DNA from: Lumbricus terrestris
Taxonomy: Eukaryota; Annelida; Clitellata; Crassiclitellata; Lumbricidae
Assembly: GCA_949752735.1 (NCBI GenBank)
Contig: OX457053.1
Location: 3,069,584-3,133,583 of the forward strand
Reading direction: 5' to 3'
Length of the DNA: 64,000 bases
Shown here: positions 49,401 through 56,830 of the stretch, in pieces
Position numbering within the stretch: position 1 is the stretch's first letter
How the letters are laid out: each line of letters starts with the position of its first letter
Translations under genes and position numbers: made by a program
Notes under the pieces: generated by a model
What the model saw: only the letters and a program-made list of their open reading frames with translations
Databases searched by the model: none
Told to the model about the DNA's origin: nothing

Positions 49401-51465
49401 GGATGAAGGCGTCGGAGAGAATACTGGACAGTCTCGTTCCGTGGTCCATGACCGCCTGGAAGCAGTGATGAAGGAGGTTCCTGGAATCATACGAAACAGC
49501 GTTCAGGACACAACAACACAACGAAGTAAATGGTCATCTGGAATCCTAAAGTAAAGTTCTAAAAAATTCTCAGTGAATAATGACAATGATGGCGATGAAG
49601 ACAATGATGATGAGTTCTCTGACCTCAAGCAAGTCCACTGGGTTTTTATGCCACCTGGGGATGAGATGAGTGGGGTGTTTCCGATTACCTTCCCAACAGA
49701 CAATAACATGTGCGGGCAACTTGTCCAGGGTCGCAACACAACACTTGGCTAAGTGGAAGATTTGAACCTGCAACCATTCGCTTACAAGGCACAGAACATG
49801 ACACTATGCCACAGACACCAGACACACACATCTAACAAAAAATAATAACTACATAAACTTCTCATTGTCTTTCATTAATAAACTTATTACTCGATCTCTT
49901 TGTTCCCCGCATCACGACTACCACGCCTCAATCCAGACTCCATGCTTTGCCTGCATAGATCATTCTCCGTGGAATGGATTTCTTACACCATCAGTTCACT
50001 CCGCCTTTCTCTCTGGCATTCATTCCTCATCGTTCCCTCGCCCCACATCCTGCCTTCTCTCTTGGGTCGCACGCACTGGGAGTGCTTCTGAAAGGATTTT
50101 TGCCGAGAGAAGCGCTTTATAACTAGTCACATACAAGATAAAATAAACTAATTACTGAATATCGTATTAATAATTCTTAAATGCAAAACAAAATATAAAA
50201 ATAATAAAACCTTTTATCGACGACTCTCAGCACTCGGCTGAAGATGTCTAGACTCGACAATTCCATCGCAAGTTCACACAGACGACCTTTGTTGTAAAGC
50301 TGTAACACAGTCATATAATTATATTTACACGATTTACACGCCTGTAAACGTCGTACTTAAACTCATTTAGCCGTGCCACTATCCTGCACCGAACTTGCAA
50401 TTTAAATGTGGTTTAGCTTACAGTAGATTTTCACCCACAAAAAGCACCTGAGTTGAAGAAAATACTTCAGGAAGAGCCTAAGAAGCAGACGTAACTTCTG
50501 TGGGAGCCCAGGCCACTGGGTGCCACCACGGAAATGACTCGATTCTGCATCTATAGTTGCACAATTCATGTGAACGGAACTAAGAGCACCCCCCTCTTTT
50601 GAGCAGAATGGAGAGGGCGGTGGCCTTGGATATCCGTGGAGCAACACAGCTCTTGCAGCAGTCTGGGGCAACACCAAGCAGACATTGCCGAACTAGAGCA
50701 GCAATACTATACTCAATGCGCCGTATAATATCCCAAACTCATCAACTGACTGTGTAGTGCATAGTAAACTAGTAAGTAAGCAGTCTACCAATGTCCATGA
50801 TAACTGTCATCAATCCAGCTTCTATTTAAGGAAAAATTCATCAATCAAAATTCTGTTCAAACAAGAATTATTATTGTCATAAATCCAACTTCTATTGAAC
50901 CTAGAATTTTTCCAACAATCCATCTTGTATTATGCCATTTATCTTTCCCGTCAATCCAACTTCTATTTGGGGAAAAGCTTCAACAATCAAACTTCTACTG
51001 AAGCAAAAACTTCGTCTCATCATTCCAGCTTCGATTAAAGGAAACAGTTACTGCCATCGATCCAGCTTCTATTCAAGCAGTAATTATTTTCATCAATACA
51101 GCAATCATTTTATATTGACAACATAAAATACTTTAGCAACTTAAACCACGATTTAACCTAAAGCTCTAATGAATGGAATAACATGTATTTTTTTAACCGG
51201 ACAATTTCTGTCAAGCCATTACGATTAGTTAAGGGACTTTCGGGTCTTGTCGGAACCCTGTACTGATGACGTTAGTGCAAGGGTGCGCCATACGGACGGT
51301 GACAAAGCGACCAGCTCCGCATACCTTATAATAGATGTCGAACTGGACACTCTCCGGTAAAGTCTTGATCTCGGAACGAAAAACATGGTAGTAGACGACG
51401 ACCGTTGACGTCGCCGTGTTGTATAAGGAGTCGGGAAACCACTGAAGTAAACACGCCGTAGCCAT
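28424..51465 (-). CDS. APPBP2: amyloid protein-binding protein 2-like TPR protein (twelve exons found, one missing)
   Basis: Exons in transcript order: 51465-51325, 50299-50211, 49480-49329, 48550-48427, 47458-47290, 45636-45604, 44848-44781, 44195-43965, 34255-34170, 33491-33301, 32514-32349, 28668-28424. All junctions agree in phase and yield 564 residues; human APPBP2 has 585. Conserved segments include FPDSLYNTATSTVV, NLLHHCFQAVMDHG, REFKRAEILIKFAV, DYGFFLLNVDLICQSV, AIAHEDLAYCSYVHEY, LPQDHLLLASSKRVK, AKHYGNLGRLFQSM and SVGHLASLYNYDM, the last ones in TPR repeats. In mammals APPBP2 (PAT1) binds the APP tail and microtubules and is a CUL2 substrate receptor for C-terminal degrons. The 19 residues human has between YDE and VVVDV were not found: a ~57-nt exon should lie between 47290 and 45636. 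The 9.7-kb intron 8 is filled by nested transposons. Confidence 0.95.
28944..30971. mobile_element. decayed Tc1/mariner-like element with long inverted ends
   Basis: Inverted ends GGGTGTCCC… of about 200 bp, diverged but alignable (both contain GTCTCTCCAGYCAAAAAGT and GGGGGACCCCCAAAT-like segments), abut TA dinucleotides at 28942-28943 and 30972-30973. The interior has only broken reading frames. TA targets and GGGTGTCC ends suggest Tc1/mariner. It lies in the last APPBP2 intron. Confidence 0.6.
31085..32253 (-). mobile_element. Tc1/mariner element, D37D type, N-terminally deleted
   Basis: Inverted repeats of about 167 bp begin CACTGTGTCCCAATAAATCG on both ends, flanked by TA (31083-31084, 32254-32255). 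Arms are about 96% identical, so insertion is fairly recent. The interior carries a transposase remnant on the minus strand. The element is 1169 bp, shorter than a full-length mariner by roughly the missing DNA-binding domain. Confidence 0.93.
31390..32116 (-). pseudogene. mariner-type transposase, DNA-binding domain lost and frameshifted
   Basis: The ORF at 31484-32116 starts inside the inverted repeat and includes WFTDEK (first Asp), YTFQQDGASAHRA (second Asp) and WPPNSPDLNSVDYKIW (third Asp), with 37 residues between the second and third, a D37D arrangement. The N-terminal helix-turn-helix domains (about 100 residues) are absent. Near 31497 a one-base shift takes the frame to a stop; the neighbouring frame continues EEFDQLVIDAAIGKWRTRLE to a normal family C-terminus ending at 31390. 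Transposases of this family cut and paste DNA at TA sites; this copy cannot bind its ends and is presumed inactive. Confidence 0.85.
32628..33265. repeat. 20-21-bp minisatellite (TTGATTGATATATGATTACA)
   Basis: About 28 variants of TTGATTGATATATGATTACA run through APPBP2 intron 10, ending 35 bases before exon 10. At about 33105-33155 the array is interrupted by a LINE/SINE tail hairpin. The 170-residue ORF through it is a repeat artefact. Confidence 0.95.
33105..33156 (-). repeat. LINE/SINE tail hairpin inserted in the minisatellite
   Basis: TTTATATAGCGCCTCTTCAA … GAAACTACTCAGAGGTGC, the best-preserved copy of the dispersed hairpin, splits the 20-bp array into two blocks. Confidence 0.85.
33532..33582 (-). 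repeat. LINE tail hairpin variant
   Basis: AACTTTTATAGTGCTGCTCA … CATTCAGCAGCGCTCCC: stem halves AGTGCTGCT and AGCAGCGCT differ from the usual pair but still complement each other. Confidence 0.6.
33708..34090 (-). mobile_element. tRNA-SINE split by a ~175-bp insertion
   Basis: Tail (CACTTGTTATAACACCCCTT, CTACTCAGAGGCACTCC) and part of the body are at 33712-33810; the body resumes at 33986 (AATTGCAAGTGAAGGACTTG) and runs to the tRNA-like head (GGTTCGAATCC complement at ~34036). Compared with the intact copies at 34636 and 45056, about 175 bases are inserted after GAGCAAATGG. Confidence 0.6.
34636..34856 (-). mobile_element. full-length tRNA-derived SINE
   Basis: On the minus strand: tRNA-like head (A box TGGTGTAGTGAG, B box GGTTCAAATCC), body with AAGTCT/GAGTTTCACGC complement, and a LINE-type tail with the GCGCCCCTTAAAG stem. 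About 220 bp. Pol III transcription from the A/B boxes and LINE-driven retroposition are the known mode of such SINEs. Confidence 0.8.
35941..38595 (-). CDS. DUF7869-type protein of a mobile element, 884 residues, intact
   Basis: One uninterrupted frame. Residues ~45-300 hold a coding minisatellite of VNPSEVVPAA/ANPLEVLPA units and two copies of a cysteine-bearing block (KHGVQAPCLAGCKRNC). Then a conserved region: cysteine pairs ECELCE (~540) and CEMCKKW (~565), a strand-like FSADLQKV (~601), TVWLDNCSGQNKN (~683) and GHTFMSADSFHHQVEK (~720-735). The last three mark the DUF7869 family, common in invertebrate and other genomes and often repeat-associated. Acidic residues in these motifs could form an RNase H-like DD(E/D) centre; that is inference. 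It sits between TAGGGCTGTTG ends with an 8-bp target duplication. The C-terminus is QNE. Function unknown; transposase or passenger are both possible. Family call fairly secure from motifs recalled, not searched. Confidence 0.75.
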   Translation of the reverse strand: MKINFRSPEMNRSARMVELGRKKFEDQKNTAMKDKVRRWLNFNQKVFPAAVNPSEVVPAAANPLEVLPAAAAVNPSEVVPAAVNPSEVVPAAANPLEVLPAAAAVNPSEVVPAAVNPSEVVPAAANPLEVLPAAAAVNPSEVVPAAVNPSEVVPAVVNSSKVMSAAIDHLPFASSSSETGNVRKRKVCTLYVRKHGVQAPCLAGCKRNCTAEIKEIHRQKINSEVLPAAVNPLEVLPPAVNLSEVVPAAVNPLEVLPPAVNPSEVVPAVVNPLEVLPPAVNPSEVVPAVVNSSKVMSAAIDHLPFASSSSETRNVRKRKVCTLSPKSRKKNCVAENVRKHGVQAPCLAGCKRNCTAKIKEIHRQKINSEFWQLSWYEQRLFIVSGTKRQSVARKTTGDNSKHSLTFHYFLQTDEGKEVAVCKVFYLGTLGFNKNNDTVVQKALHSVDPSSLLPKRDGRGSGKRYKVDRTVLRCHVESFGPSVSHYRREHAPNRRYLPSDVTIDFMHKDFLVKNPNIACSYEVYRGELKNMGISFAKLGHEECELCESFSLHSPDHSRDKLNHDCEMCKKWKVHITKADESRREYRSDRDRDRLNAVEEHVIFSADLQKVIMIPRMEMFKTVLFTRRIIAFNESFVPLGDTTSAKPVAVLWHEGLAGRKKEDIVSTFQAFFLKQRDAKRITVWLDNCSGQNKNWTLFTYLVYIINSNEIAAEEVHLKFFEPGHTFMSADSFHHQVEKSLQKCGKVYDFNDFVACVQNANNGKVVVHEMRIADCFNWIDYSSTYKLSRTVPRPYLSDMVTVKAVRGNRQLLYKTAFNGEDMQLNFLTATAMKNGISKPLPRTEHRGIPQVKKDDIISKLGGLMPLNRLKFWQDIPTANVDDLIQNE
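37700..38460. repeat. 30-bp coding minisatellite within the DUF7869-type ORF
   Basis: Units of AGGGTTGACGGCAGCTGGCA plus AAACTTCCRA, 30 bp each, in blocks at 37720-37925 and 38110-38455. The second block forms a higher-order ~96-bp repeat with GCAGCAGCTGCTGGCAAAAC. Period is a multiple of three throughout, so the frame is kept. The blocks are separated by a duplicated ~215-bp segment (37510-37720 versus 37927-38110). Confidence 0.93.
39187..41966. mobile_element. 2.8-kb foldback element with ~1-kb inverted arms
   Basis: Starts GGGTCATTCCACGTCAACTC and ends with its complement; arms of about 1 kb align almost throughout (for example 39343-39594 versus 41569-41820 encode the same spurious peptide on opposite strands). 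The left arm has three clean ~197-bp tandem units (starting near 40084, 40281 and 40477) plus older ones; the right arm has fewer. ATCT stands on both sides (39183-39186, 41967-41970), a possible 4-bp target duplication. The 'genes' in it are repeat artefacts. No transposase. Confidence 0.92.
41971..42230. repeat. degenerate cagatacggc / ttgctaag motif cluster
   Basis: TGCAGATACGGCGTTTTTGC, GCAGTTACGGTCTTATTGCT, CTGTATCTGCAGTTACGG and GCAGATACGGCTTTCTTA occur within 260 bases, and ACTGCAGATACGGC again at about 39157. A relative, TGCAGATACAGTCTTTTTGC, is near 35494, by the other end of the inner element. Confidence 0.65.
43235..43660. other. open frame in outer hAT, no recognised product
   Basis: A 134-residue plus-strand open frame (43235-43639). 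No motif recognised, no transposase residues, no splice signals. Probably chance. Confidence 0.3.
44300..44400. repeat. (ATT)n microsatellite
   Basis: Interrupted ATTATTATT runs in APPBP2 intron 7. Confidence 0.9.
45056..45262 (-). mobile_element. full-length tRNA-derived SINE
   Basis: Best example with 49,000 and 34,636: minus-strand head GCAGTGGCGTAGTGGTGGCG (A box) and GGTTCGAATCC (B box at ~45193-45203), body, and tail with TTATAGCGCCCCTTCAAG … TTACTCAGAGGTGCTCC. In APPBP2 intron 6. Confidence 0.88.
45392..45533 (-). repeat. tRNA-like SINE, second family
   Basis: Minus strand: CCAGTTGCTGAATGGTTAGG (A-box region), TTGGTTTGAGTCTG (B box), then a body ending GGGATCTTGAGCAAGTCCTT and CACTCGCAATTG. 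The body end is shared with the first SINE family, the head is not. Confidence 0.55.
46375..46575 (+). mobile_element. LINE C-terminal fragment with tail
   Basis: TTCTCTGTGGTTGGTCCAAC … ACCTGGAATGGACTTCCC encodes SVVGPTTWNGLPL, followed by QHLPNCSQFHKLLKT and the tail GCGCCTCTGAGTAGGTACAT/TGAAGGGGCGCAATACAAA, ending in GATTGATTGG. Confidence 0.75.
46900..47112 (-). mobile_element. second LINE type, ORF2 C-terminal fragment
   Basis: Minus strand reads LRFFGHVMRSDGLEKEMMLA, then after a frameshift RPRMKWMDEIHDISGMNLEE and LRDLSANKEQWRM. FGHV.R.DG and GRPR..W.DDI…W are the usual C-terminal end of RTE/CR1-type LINE polyproteins. Unrelated to the WNSLP-type family. In APPBP2 intron 5. Confidence 0.8.
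48120..48185 (-). repeat. LINE tail hairpin copy
   Basis: GCATTTATATAGTGCCCCTTT … AGCCAAAAGTGCTTC halves, in APPBP2 intron 4. Confidence 0.6.
48255..48440. repeat. 79-bp tandem repeat spanning the APPBP2 exon 4 donor
   Basis: GCAATGTCACCCACCGTGTA starts at about 48256, 48335 (with one change) and 48414, a 79-bp period. On the minus strand the third copy is the true exon 4 end and donor (ACACG|gtgggt); the other two repeat the last exon bases and donor inside the intron, the middle one with CACG|gtcggt. Each unit also carries the LINE tail hairpin (TTTATATAGCGCCCTTAAAA … GCCAGAGGTGCTCC). Confidence 0.93.
48598..48800 (-). repeat. LINE remnant with tail
   Basis: TTTATAAAGCGCTTCTCTCA … CTTTCAGAAGCGCTCTCGG stem halves, followed by antisense-type LINE sequence up to about 48790. 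Confidence 0.5.
48985..49186 (-). mobile_element. full-length tRNA-derived SINE
   Basis: Minus strand: GCGCGGTGGTGTAGTGGTGG head, degenerate B box, body GCATAGGGACCTTGGACAAG, GAAACTCTGATGCAGGGTCC, and tail GGAGCGCCTCTGAGTGGAGT/GCTTGAAGGGGCGCTATAAC. In APPBP2 intron 3. Confidence 0.85.
49690..49805 (-). repeat. tRNA-SINE head and partial body
   Basis: GTGGCATAGTGTCATGTTCT (A-box region) and GCAGGTTCAAATCTTCC (B box) on the minus strand, with GGACAAGTTGCCC body fragment. Confidence 0.6.
49885..50130 (+). mobile_element. LINE C-terminal fragment with tail, decayed
   Basis: Frames shift between RSFSVEWIS and the tail TGGGAGTGCTTCTGAAAGGA/GAGAGAAGCGCTTTATAAC. Same family as 52430-52790. In APPBP2 intron 2. 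Confidence 0.6.
50380..50720. other. APPBP2 intron 1 segment, unrecognised
   Basis: A 91-residue minus-strand frame (50402-50677, starting MVLPQTAARAVLLHGYPRPP) lies here. No family is recognised; it may be a decayed mobile element. Confidence 0.25.
50795..51110. repeat. CATCAATCCAACTTCTATT repeat cluster
   Basis: About seven decayed copies of TCATCAATCCAGCTTCTATT followed by AAGGAAAA-type spacers, period about 45-50. A second cluster of the same motif occurs at 55540-55880. Confidence 0.75.
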
Positions 51466-52260
51466 CTTTAATAATCTCCCAGCACCTGATCGGCTTTAAA
51501 CCAGATGCTTCGACCGGCAATCGCCAGGTGGCCACGTTAGTTAGCAAAGTAATCGCTAGGATTCTTGAGACGTAAAATGACGAAATTTACTATAATTGTA
51601 TTAATATCACTTTAATTATGTGTAATTATATAATGACTGTGATACTGTTAGCGAACTGAATCGTTAATGTAATGGTTTCAGCTGCTTTTGTAGACTTTAT
51701 CAAAGAGTCCGAGTTCAACAGGGTAGTCTACCGATGACGCTACTATAGCAAGGCCATGACCTACTCTTAATTGTCTGTCCTTCCTTTCTGCTTTCGAGTT
51801 TTTAGGCCTCGGCCCTGTTTTTCGCGGATTGCAACCACGTACTGAGGTCGTTGGCATAATTTGCTGGCAGCTCCTCCTGGTACAAGTGTACGGCGCGTGG
51901 CTATATTGCTGCGTTGTAGTCATGTAATCAGCGTGATAGCACAAAGGTCGAAGGACAAAGTTGGCACTAAAGAGTCCAGGAGACGTACCCGGTAATGTGC
52001 AGTTAAAGGACAATTAGGTCATCTCTTAATGATTATAAGGTCTGCTCTAACTTAGTCGAGATCTGGGCGTCTACATAAGGAGGGTAATGATGGGTACCCG
52101 GTACCCTTGACCCCAAACTTTCAAGATTAGGTAATTTTCTTACTTCGAATGGTCTAAACAATGTCCGTCACAATTCAACCGGCTAGATATTTCCAGTACT
52201 AGTCTATTGTGCATCTCCAATTAGACCTACTGATGTTTGGTTTTGGTGTAGAAAGAGCGA
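51466..52260. other. APPBP2 upstream region
   Basis: Presumed promoter side of APPBP2. I see no convincing TATA element and no other gene. The 111-residue frame at 51678-52013 has no recognised motif. Confidence 0.45.
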
Positions 52261-52269
52261 CGGTGGCGG

Positions 52270-52335
52270 TGGTGATAATGATGATGATGTGATGATGATG
52301 AAGATGATGAAGATGAAGATGATGATGATGATGAC

Positions 52336-52412
<77 letters not shown>
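52270..52412. repeat. (GAT)n microsatellite
   Basis: About 45 GAT units with a few GAA changes; a shorter (GAT)n/(GAC)n tract follows at 52782-52855. The poly-Met ORF is an artefact. Confidence 0.97.
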
Positions 52413-52413
<1 letters not shown>

Positions 52414-52429
52414 AATTATGATGTACAGA

Positions 52430-52790
52430 ATTGCTTCACTGGTTTGGCGTTGTCTCCTTGACTGTGCTCCTACTTAATTATCTTTTTGAGCTCCAGTATC
52501 TGCTGTCCTGGCTCGCCGAGCCCTTCGCTCTGCCTCTAGTGGGAAGCTTTTGGTCCCACGTGTTGAAACCTCAACCTGTCAGCGTCGTGCTTTCTCAGTT
52601 GTAGGTCCATCTGTCTGGAATAGTCTCCCGTTGCAGGTGCGCCTGCTGCCAAGGGTTGACTCATCAGTCTTCTACAAGCTCCTTAAAACTTTTTTGGTTC
52701 ACCGTGGTTGGACTGGGAGTGCTTCTGAGTGGATTTCTTGAAGAGGCGCTATATAAATTCTTGAAATGAATGAATGAATAAATGATGATG
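52430..52790 (+). mobile_element. LINE C-terminal fragment with intact 3' tail
   Basis: Encodes SAVLARRALRSASSGKL, then TCQRRAFSVVGPSVWNSLPL and FYKLLKTFLVHR, stop, and the tail GGGAGTGCTTCTGAGTGGAT/TTCTTGAAGAGGCGCTATAT, ending in (AATG)n. It defines the tail found as fragments throughout the window. Confidence 0.85.
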
Positions 52791-52818
52791 ATGACGATGA
52801 TGATGATGATGATGAAGA

Positions 52819-52851
<33 letters not shown>

Positions 52852-53399
52852 TGATGGAATAATCGAAAATATCACATACTAAAGAACAATGGACACTCAA
52901 ACAATAATTATAATCAAACAATATATATCCTCTGAATTTCATCGTTTAACTGGTAACAATGATTTTCAACGGAAGGCTACTGTAAATTATTACAGCTTTT
53001 AACTTTAAACACAGAAACTTGATCATCCCCTCCACAAACCATCTGGCTTAATGCCTCTTTCACCCCGGACCAATCGTCCCCCCGACGTGAGTTTAGGATA
53101 ATTTCTGATACACTCTTTTTTCCACTGGGTTCAAGCTGCACCTGCCCTGCGTGATAGGGATAGAAGCATCTGTGTACCCTTACCCTATACATAAGCCTGA
53201 GTGCATTGTGCTCCAATCAGCTGCTGAAAAGATCACGTCAGTGACGGTCAGCCTAAGCCTATTTAAGAACTCTTACCCGAATTCGCCAAATCAGTGTTTA
53301 ATCAAGCCCCTGGGTTCGTTTATTTCTTTGGGGATTCAGGTTTATGTTACATGTAGCTTTTTCTGGGGCGGGAAAATGGTAGGCCTACGTAGGCTATAA

Positions 53400-53540
53400 A
53401 GCCTACATGTGTGCAGGAGCTCGAGATTAATTATGGGATGTCACTCCTGGGGGAGCTCCCTCCAGAGGCGTCTTGAATAAACACTAGGACCATTATTTTA
53501 TCCAAAGGCGCTGTAAAGCTGATCCCCACGTTTCAATTCT
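53400..53540. repeat. decayed LINE tail
   Basis: CTCCAGAGGCGTCTTGAATA and CCAAAGGCGCTGTAAAGC are the two halves of the tail hairpin in altered form. Confidence 0.4.
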
Positions 53541-53659
53541 CGGCCTATGCAACGGCGCAACATTAACACCTATCTACTCCACTGACCCTCTGTAGTCTGG
53601 ACACCGGACTCGGACCTCCCTCTGACCAACCTTTGGACAGCCCCTCTGACTCGACTCAG

Positions 53660-53805
53660 CACTATTTAATCGTAATCGTAATCGTAATCGTAAATTCGTA
53701 ATCTCAAAATTTCTGAACTCCGCCACTGGCCCACTGGTTGTTCTCTGCCAGTGCCAGTCCCAAGCCTGGATAAAGGAGGAGGGCGACACTAATCATCTTA
53801 GATAC
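53660..53805 (-). repeat. (AATCGT)n and dispersed GATTAGTGTCGCCCTCC block
   Basis: A short (TAATCG)n run at 53668-53695 precedes the minus-strand copy of the block also seen at 3701 and 4138 (AGATGATTAGTGTCGCCCTC, then TCCTTTATCCAGGCTTGGGA). Confidence 0.7.
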
Positions 53806-53889
53806 GGCAGTGTCGTCAAACATGTAACAAGGAGTCTAAATTTCTAAAGCGGCACTGGAAAGCCAAGCGCAGGGCACCAGAGGCGGATC

Positions 53890-54172
53890 AATGGGTTTGA
53901 GTCCACTATTCCGAGGGTCCACTATAACGAAGGTCCACTATTCCGAACCCCAACCCTAAACCTAACCCTAAACCTAACTCTAACCCACCACAACCATAAC
54001 CATAACCCTAACCCTCCCCAACCCTAACCATAACACTAAACCTAATCCTGACCCATCCTAACCCCAACCCTAACCCTAACTCACTGTAACCCTAACCACC
54101 AAGGATAACGAACAAAATATAGCGGATATTCGGAATAGTGGACCCTCGGAATAGCGGGCCGTTACCGATCCA
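53890..54172. repeat. telomere-like CCCTAA array between inverted arms
   Basis: GTCCACTATTCCGAGGGTCC at 53901 and its inverted counterpart around 54125-54165 (CGGAATAGTGGACCCTCGGA) enclose about 150 bases of degenerate CCCTAA/CCTAACC repeats (53945-54100). Left and right edges read ATCAATGGG and CGATCCAT. An interstitial array inside a small inverted element rather than a chromosome end. Confidence 0.85.
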
Positions 54173-55440
54173 TATGGGGACGTCAATCCGGCCATGGCCC
54201 CCCATTTAGAAATTTCTTTATTTTTGACCAGCTGTTATGACTCGGAAAGTTGACGCGACCCCTTCATGAGTAATTCCGTAGGCCCTCCTCACACCCACGA
54301 AGTCCGCACACGAGGTCCATGCGACTAAAAAAGGTCATCAACTATTTCGGCGGAAAAAATGGTATCTTTTTCTCGGGAATTGGAGACAAATTACTTAAAA
54401 AAAGGTCATCAGATTTTTCGGCGACCAAGACGAAATTTTTTCCCTGTTCCAACACCGAAAATTTTGCCCCTCCCACCTTTCGAAAATTTCTGTATTCGCG
54501 CTTGCAGGGCACCATCTAATTCACGAGCGCTATGTCCGAATGAGAGGTGGATGAGTATCGATCGAAGCTGTTAATTGGTGAGTGGCTTTTAGCCTGATAA
54601 TTGAAGGTGCATGAAAGATCAGGCGAATCAGAGTTTCTGAAGAGGTGAGATTTAAGTTTCGAATGAAAAACCCGCGGGGGATAGAGGAACCTGTGGAGGG
54701 TGACTATGTGTGATCACGGATCAGTAACAGTAAGGATGGAGAGGAACGGAAAAGAGCGGAGTTCAGAAGTAAGATTATTCCAGAGGCATAGTGAAGTGAG
54801 ATGACTTATGACCGAAGTTTTCTGGGGAGGGGATGCCATTCCACAATCCACGGACGTTGAGTCTATACACTGGTCAATGCTTCTCTTTCGAGTGGGGTTT
54901 CATTTTAGAAGTTTATGGATATCGATTACCAATTATTATAGCCTACTATAATTAGGTCCGAAAGGGGCGGTATAACTGTCCGGGGGGATGTCCGGGGGAC
55001 TAATATGTCGAGGGGTGAAATGTCCGTTCTCCACTAATATTAGCTGGGGTGATGACTCTGATGAGAAGGTGTAGTTGGGTTTGCCTCCAGCGACGATAAA
55101 CTTTGTAGGTAACTTGGGCCTCAACCTATTTTAATCATGCGATAACCTCGACGAGAGCCTTAAGATAGAGCCCACCCCAAACGGGAGCTGCAGTGTCTGA
55201 CTAGATGTAGGCCCGTGCGTTGGCCCATTAAATTTCATGCGGTTTGCGGACCGTCTCCTGCCACAAAATGTCCCAGGGTGGGCCACAGCTCGTGACCCGG
55301 TGAACTGTTTGCACGGGAACTAGGCTACGAGTCTACCTCTAGACGGAAAACAACCCTCGTGGTTTAAGGGCAGAGCACTGAACTGGCCCAGTTTCTATTC
55401 ACAACACAGGAAAGTTGGTTAATGTGTTGCAGGGCGAAGT
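54173..55440. other. intergenic DNA, mostly unrecognised
   Basis: Between 54630 and 54860 a decayed antisense LINE-type segment is likely (TTATTCCAGAGGCATAGTGA). Otherwise no gene, TIR pair or RNA is apparent. Confidence 0.4.
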
Positions 55441-55539
55441 GACTATAACAGCCAATGAATCAGTTTCTCGTTGGATCCAGAGCGGATTATCAATTTTCAT
55501 GCCGAGCCACTATTGGCTTATTTGCGTCGCATATAATTA

Positions 55540-55880
55540 CTTTTCATCAATCCTACTTACACTCGTGCGTGAATAGGTCTACTTTTCATCAGTCCTGCTA
55601 CCATTTAAGCAAGAATTCGTTTAATCAATCCTGCTTCCATTTATGCAAGAATTCGCTTCACCAATCCTGCTTCTATATTTGAGCAGCAACTATTTTGTAT
55701 CATTCCAATTTCTATTTAGGCCTAAATGAAAATTGGGCTATGGTTCACCAAGGTTCGATGTGCAGGTTCTTGCTGAAATTAGAGCTGGCTTACAGCAAGA
55801 ATCTTTTCATCGATCCAACTTCTCTCTAAGTAAAAATTATTTTCATCAAGTCGACTTCTATTAATTTTGGCAAGAATTCT
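55540..55880. repeat. CATCAATCCTGCTTCTATTT repeat cluster
   Basis: Units such as CATCAATCCTACTTACAC, AATCAATCCTGCTTCCATTT and CATCGATCCAACTTCTC with AAGCAAGAATTC spacers. Same motif as 50795-51110, 4.4 kb away. Confidence 0.7.
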
Positions 55881-56202
55881 TTTAATCTGAACTTATCCAA
55901 CTCGCGTCTTCGACCAACGCAAAAATGGCCAATAATTCAGAACGCTAGCGATCGATACAGATTAACAATGAACGGAATTTGATGGCTTTAATTTTTAGAA
56001 CTGTACAGCCCCTTCTTCCTTTCCCATCTTCCATGACGAATCACTTCCAATCGGAGGACAATGACCTTTTTAATAGTGTTTTACTGCACAGAAGTGCTTC
56101 TAAAACTCCACAAATCCAGTTAGTACTGCACATTTTTTGTGTAACTGTACGCTCAAGAAAAGCATTGGACAAGGTAATCCTAGTAGGCCCTATAGGCTAC
56201 CT

Positions 56203-56474
56203 CAGTGGCGTAGACAAGGGGGTTTCGGGGGTTAAACCCCAACCCCCACTGGAATAAGAAAAAAGTTTTTTTAAAGGTTATTTATTCACTTAAATAATAA
56301 AATCAAAACAATTGCTTGTAGTAACAATTGTTTTTCTTACTTTATTCTCTTCGTTACTTTATTCCCTTTTTATTTACTGTAATACTGTTGAGTTGGTGTC
56401 ACCGTGTCAGAGAGGGCATCTGGCCAGTCCATAAAACCCCAACCTACCATCATAAATTCCTGGCTACGCCACTG
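56203..56474. mobile_element. hAT-type MITE (CAGTGGCGTAG ends)
   Basis: CAGTGGCGTAGACAAGG at the left and GGCTACGCCACTG at the right, flanked by a perfect 8-bp duplication GGCTACCT (56195-56202, 56475-56482). 272 bp, no ORF. Related to but distinct from the element at 9544. Confidence 0.93.
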
Positions 56475-56509
56475 GGCTACCTCAACCTACCGTGCATTTA
56501 TTTGTCTTT

Positions 56510-56830
56510 CTTCTAGGCCTACGACGTTTGGGGAGTGGGGGACTGTTCCATTTATATTGCTGCTGCCAACGCCACATGGAACAGTCTTCCAGACAATGTG
56601 GAAAATGTCTATGATCTTTCAAATAAAAGTCAAACTATTTAGAAGCTGGTGTCTTTTTCATTTTAGTAGTTTTACGCTGTTACGGGACTCGATACTGTCA
56701 GGAAAGCATTCTTTGAGTAAGCCTTTTCGTAAGGAATTAATAGTAACCAGGATGGCAGAAAAGAGATTGCCGGCCCTGTATGACACGTGGATGAAATGTG
56801 AAAGATGTTCTATATAGGAGTGCATGCAGG
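56510..56830 (+). repeat. decayed LINE C-terminal fragment
   Basis: GCTGCCAACGCCACATGGAA … CAGTCTTCCAGACAATGTG reads AANATWNSLPDNVENVYDLS, resembling the WNSLP region. No tail seen. Confidence 0.4.

Noticed and set aside
51678..52013. 111-residue minus-strand ORF upstream of APPBP2
   Set aside because: No recognisable domain, no good splice or start context; probably chance.
54319..54574. Overlapping 66- and 71-residue ORFs
   Set aside because: Two frames of the same stretch, neither with motifs; no splice signals.
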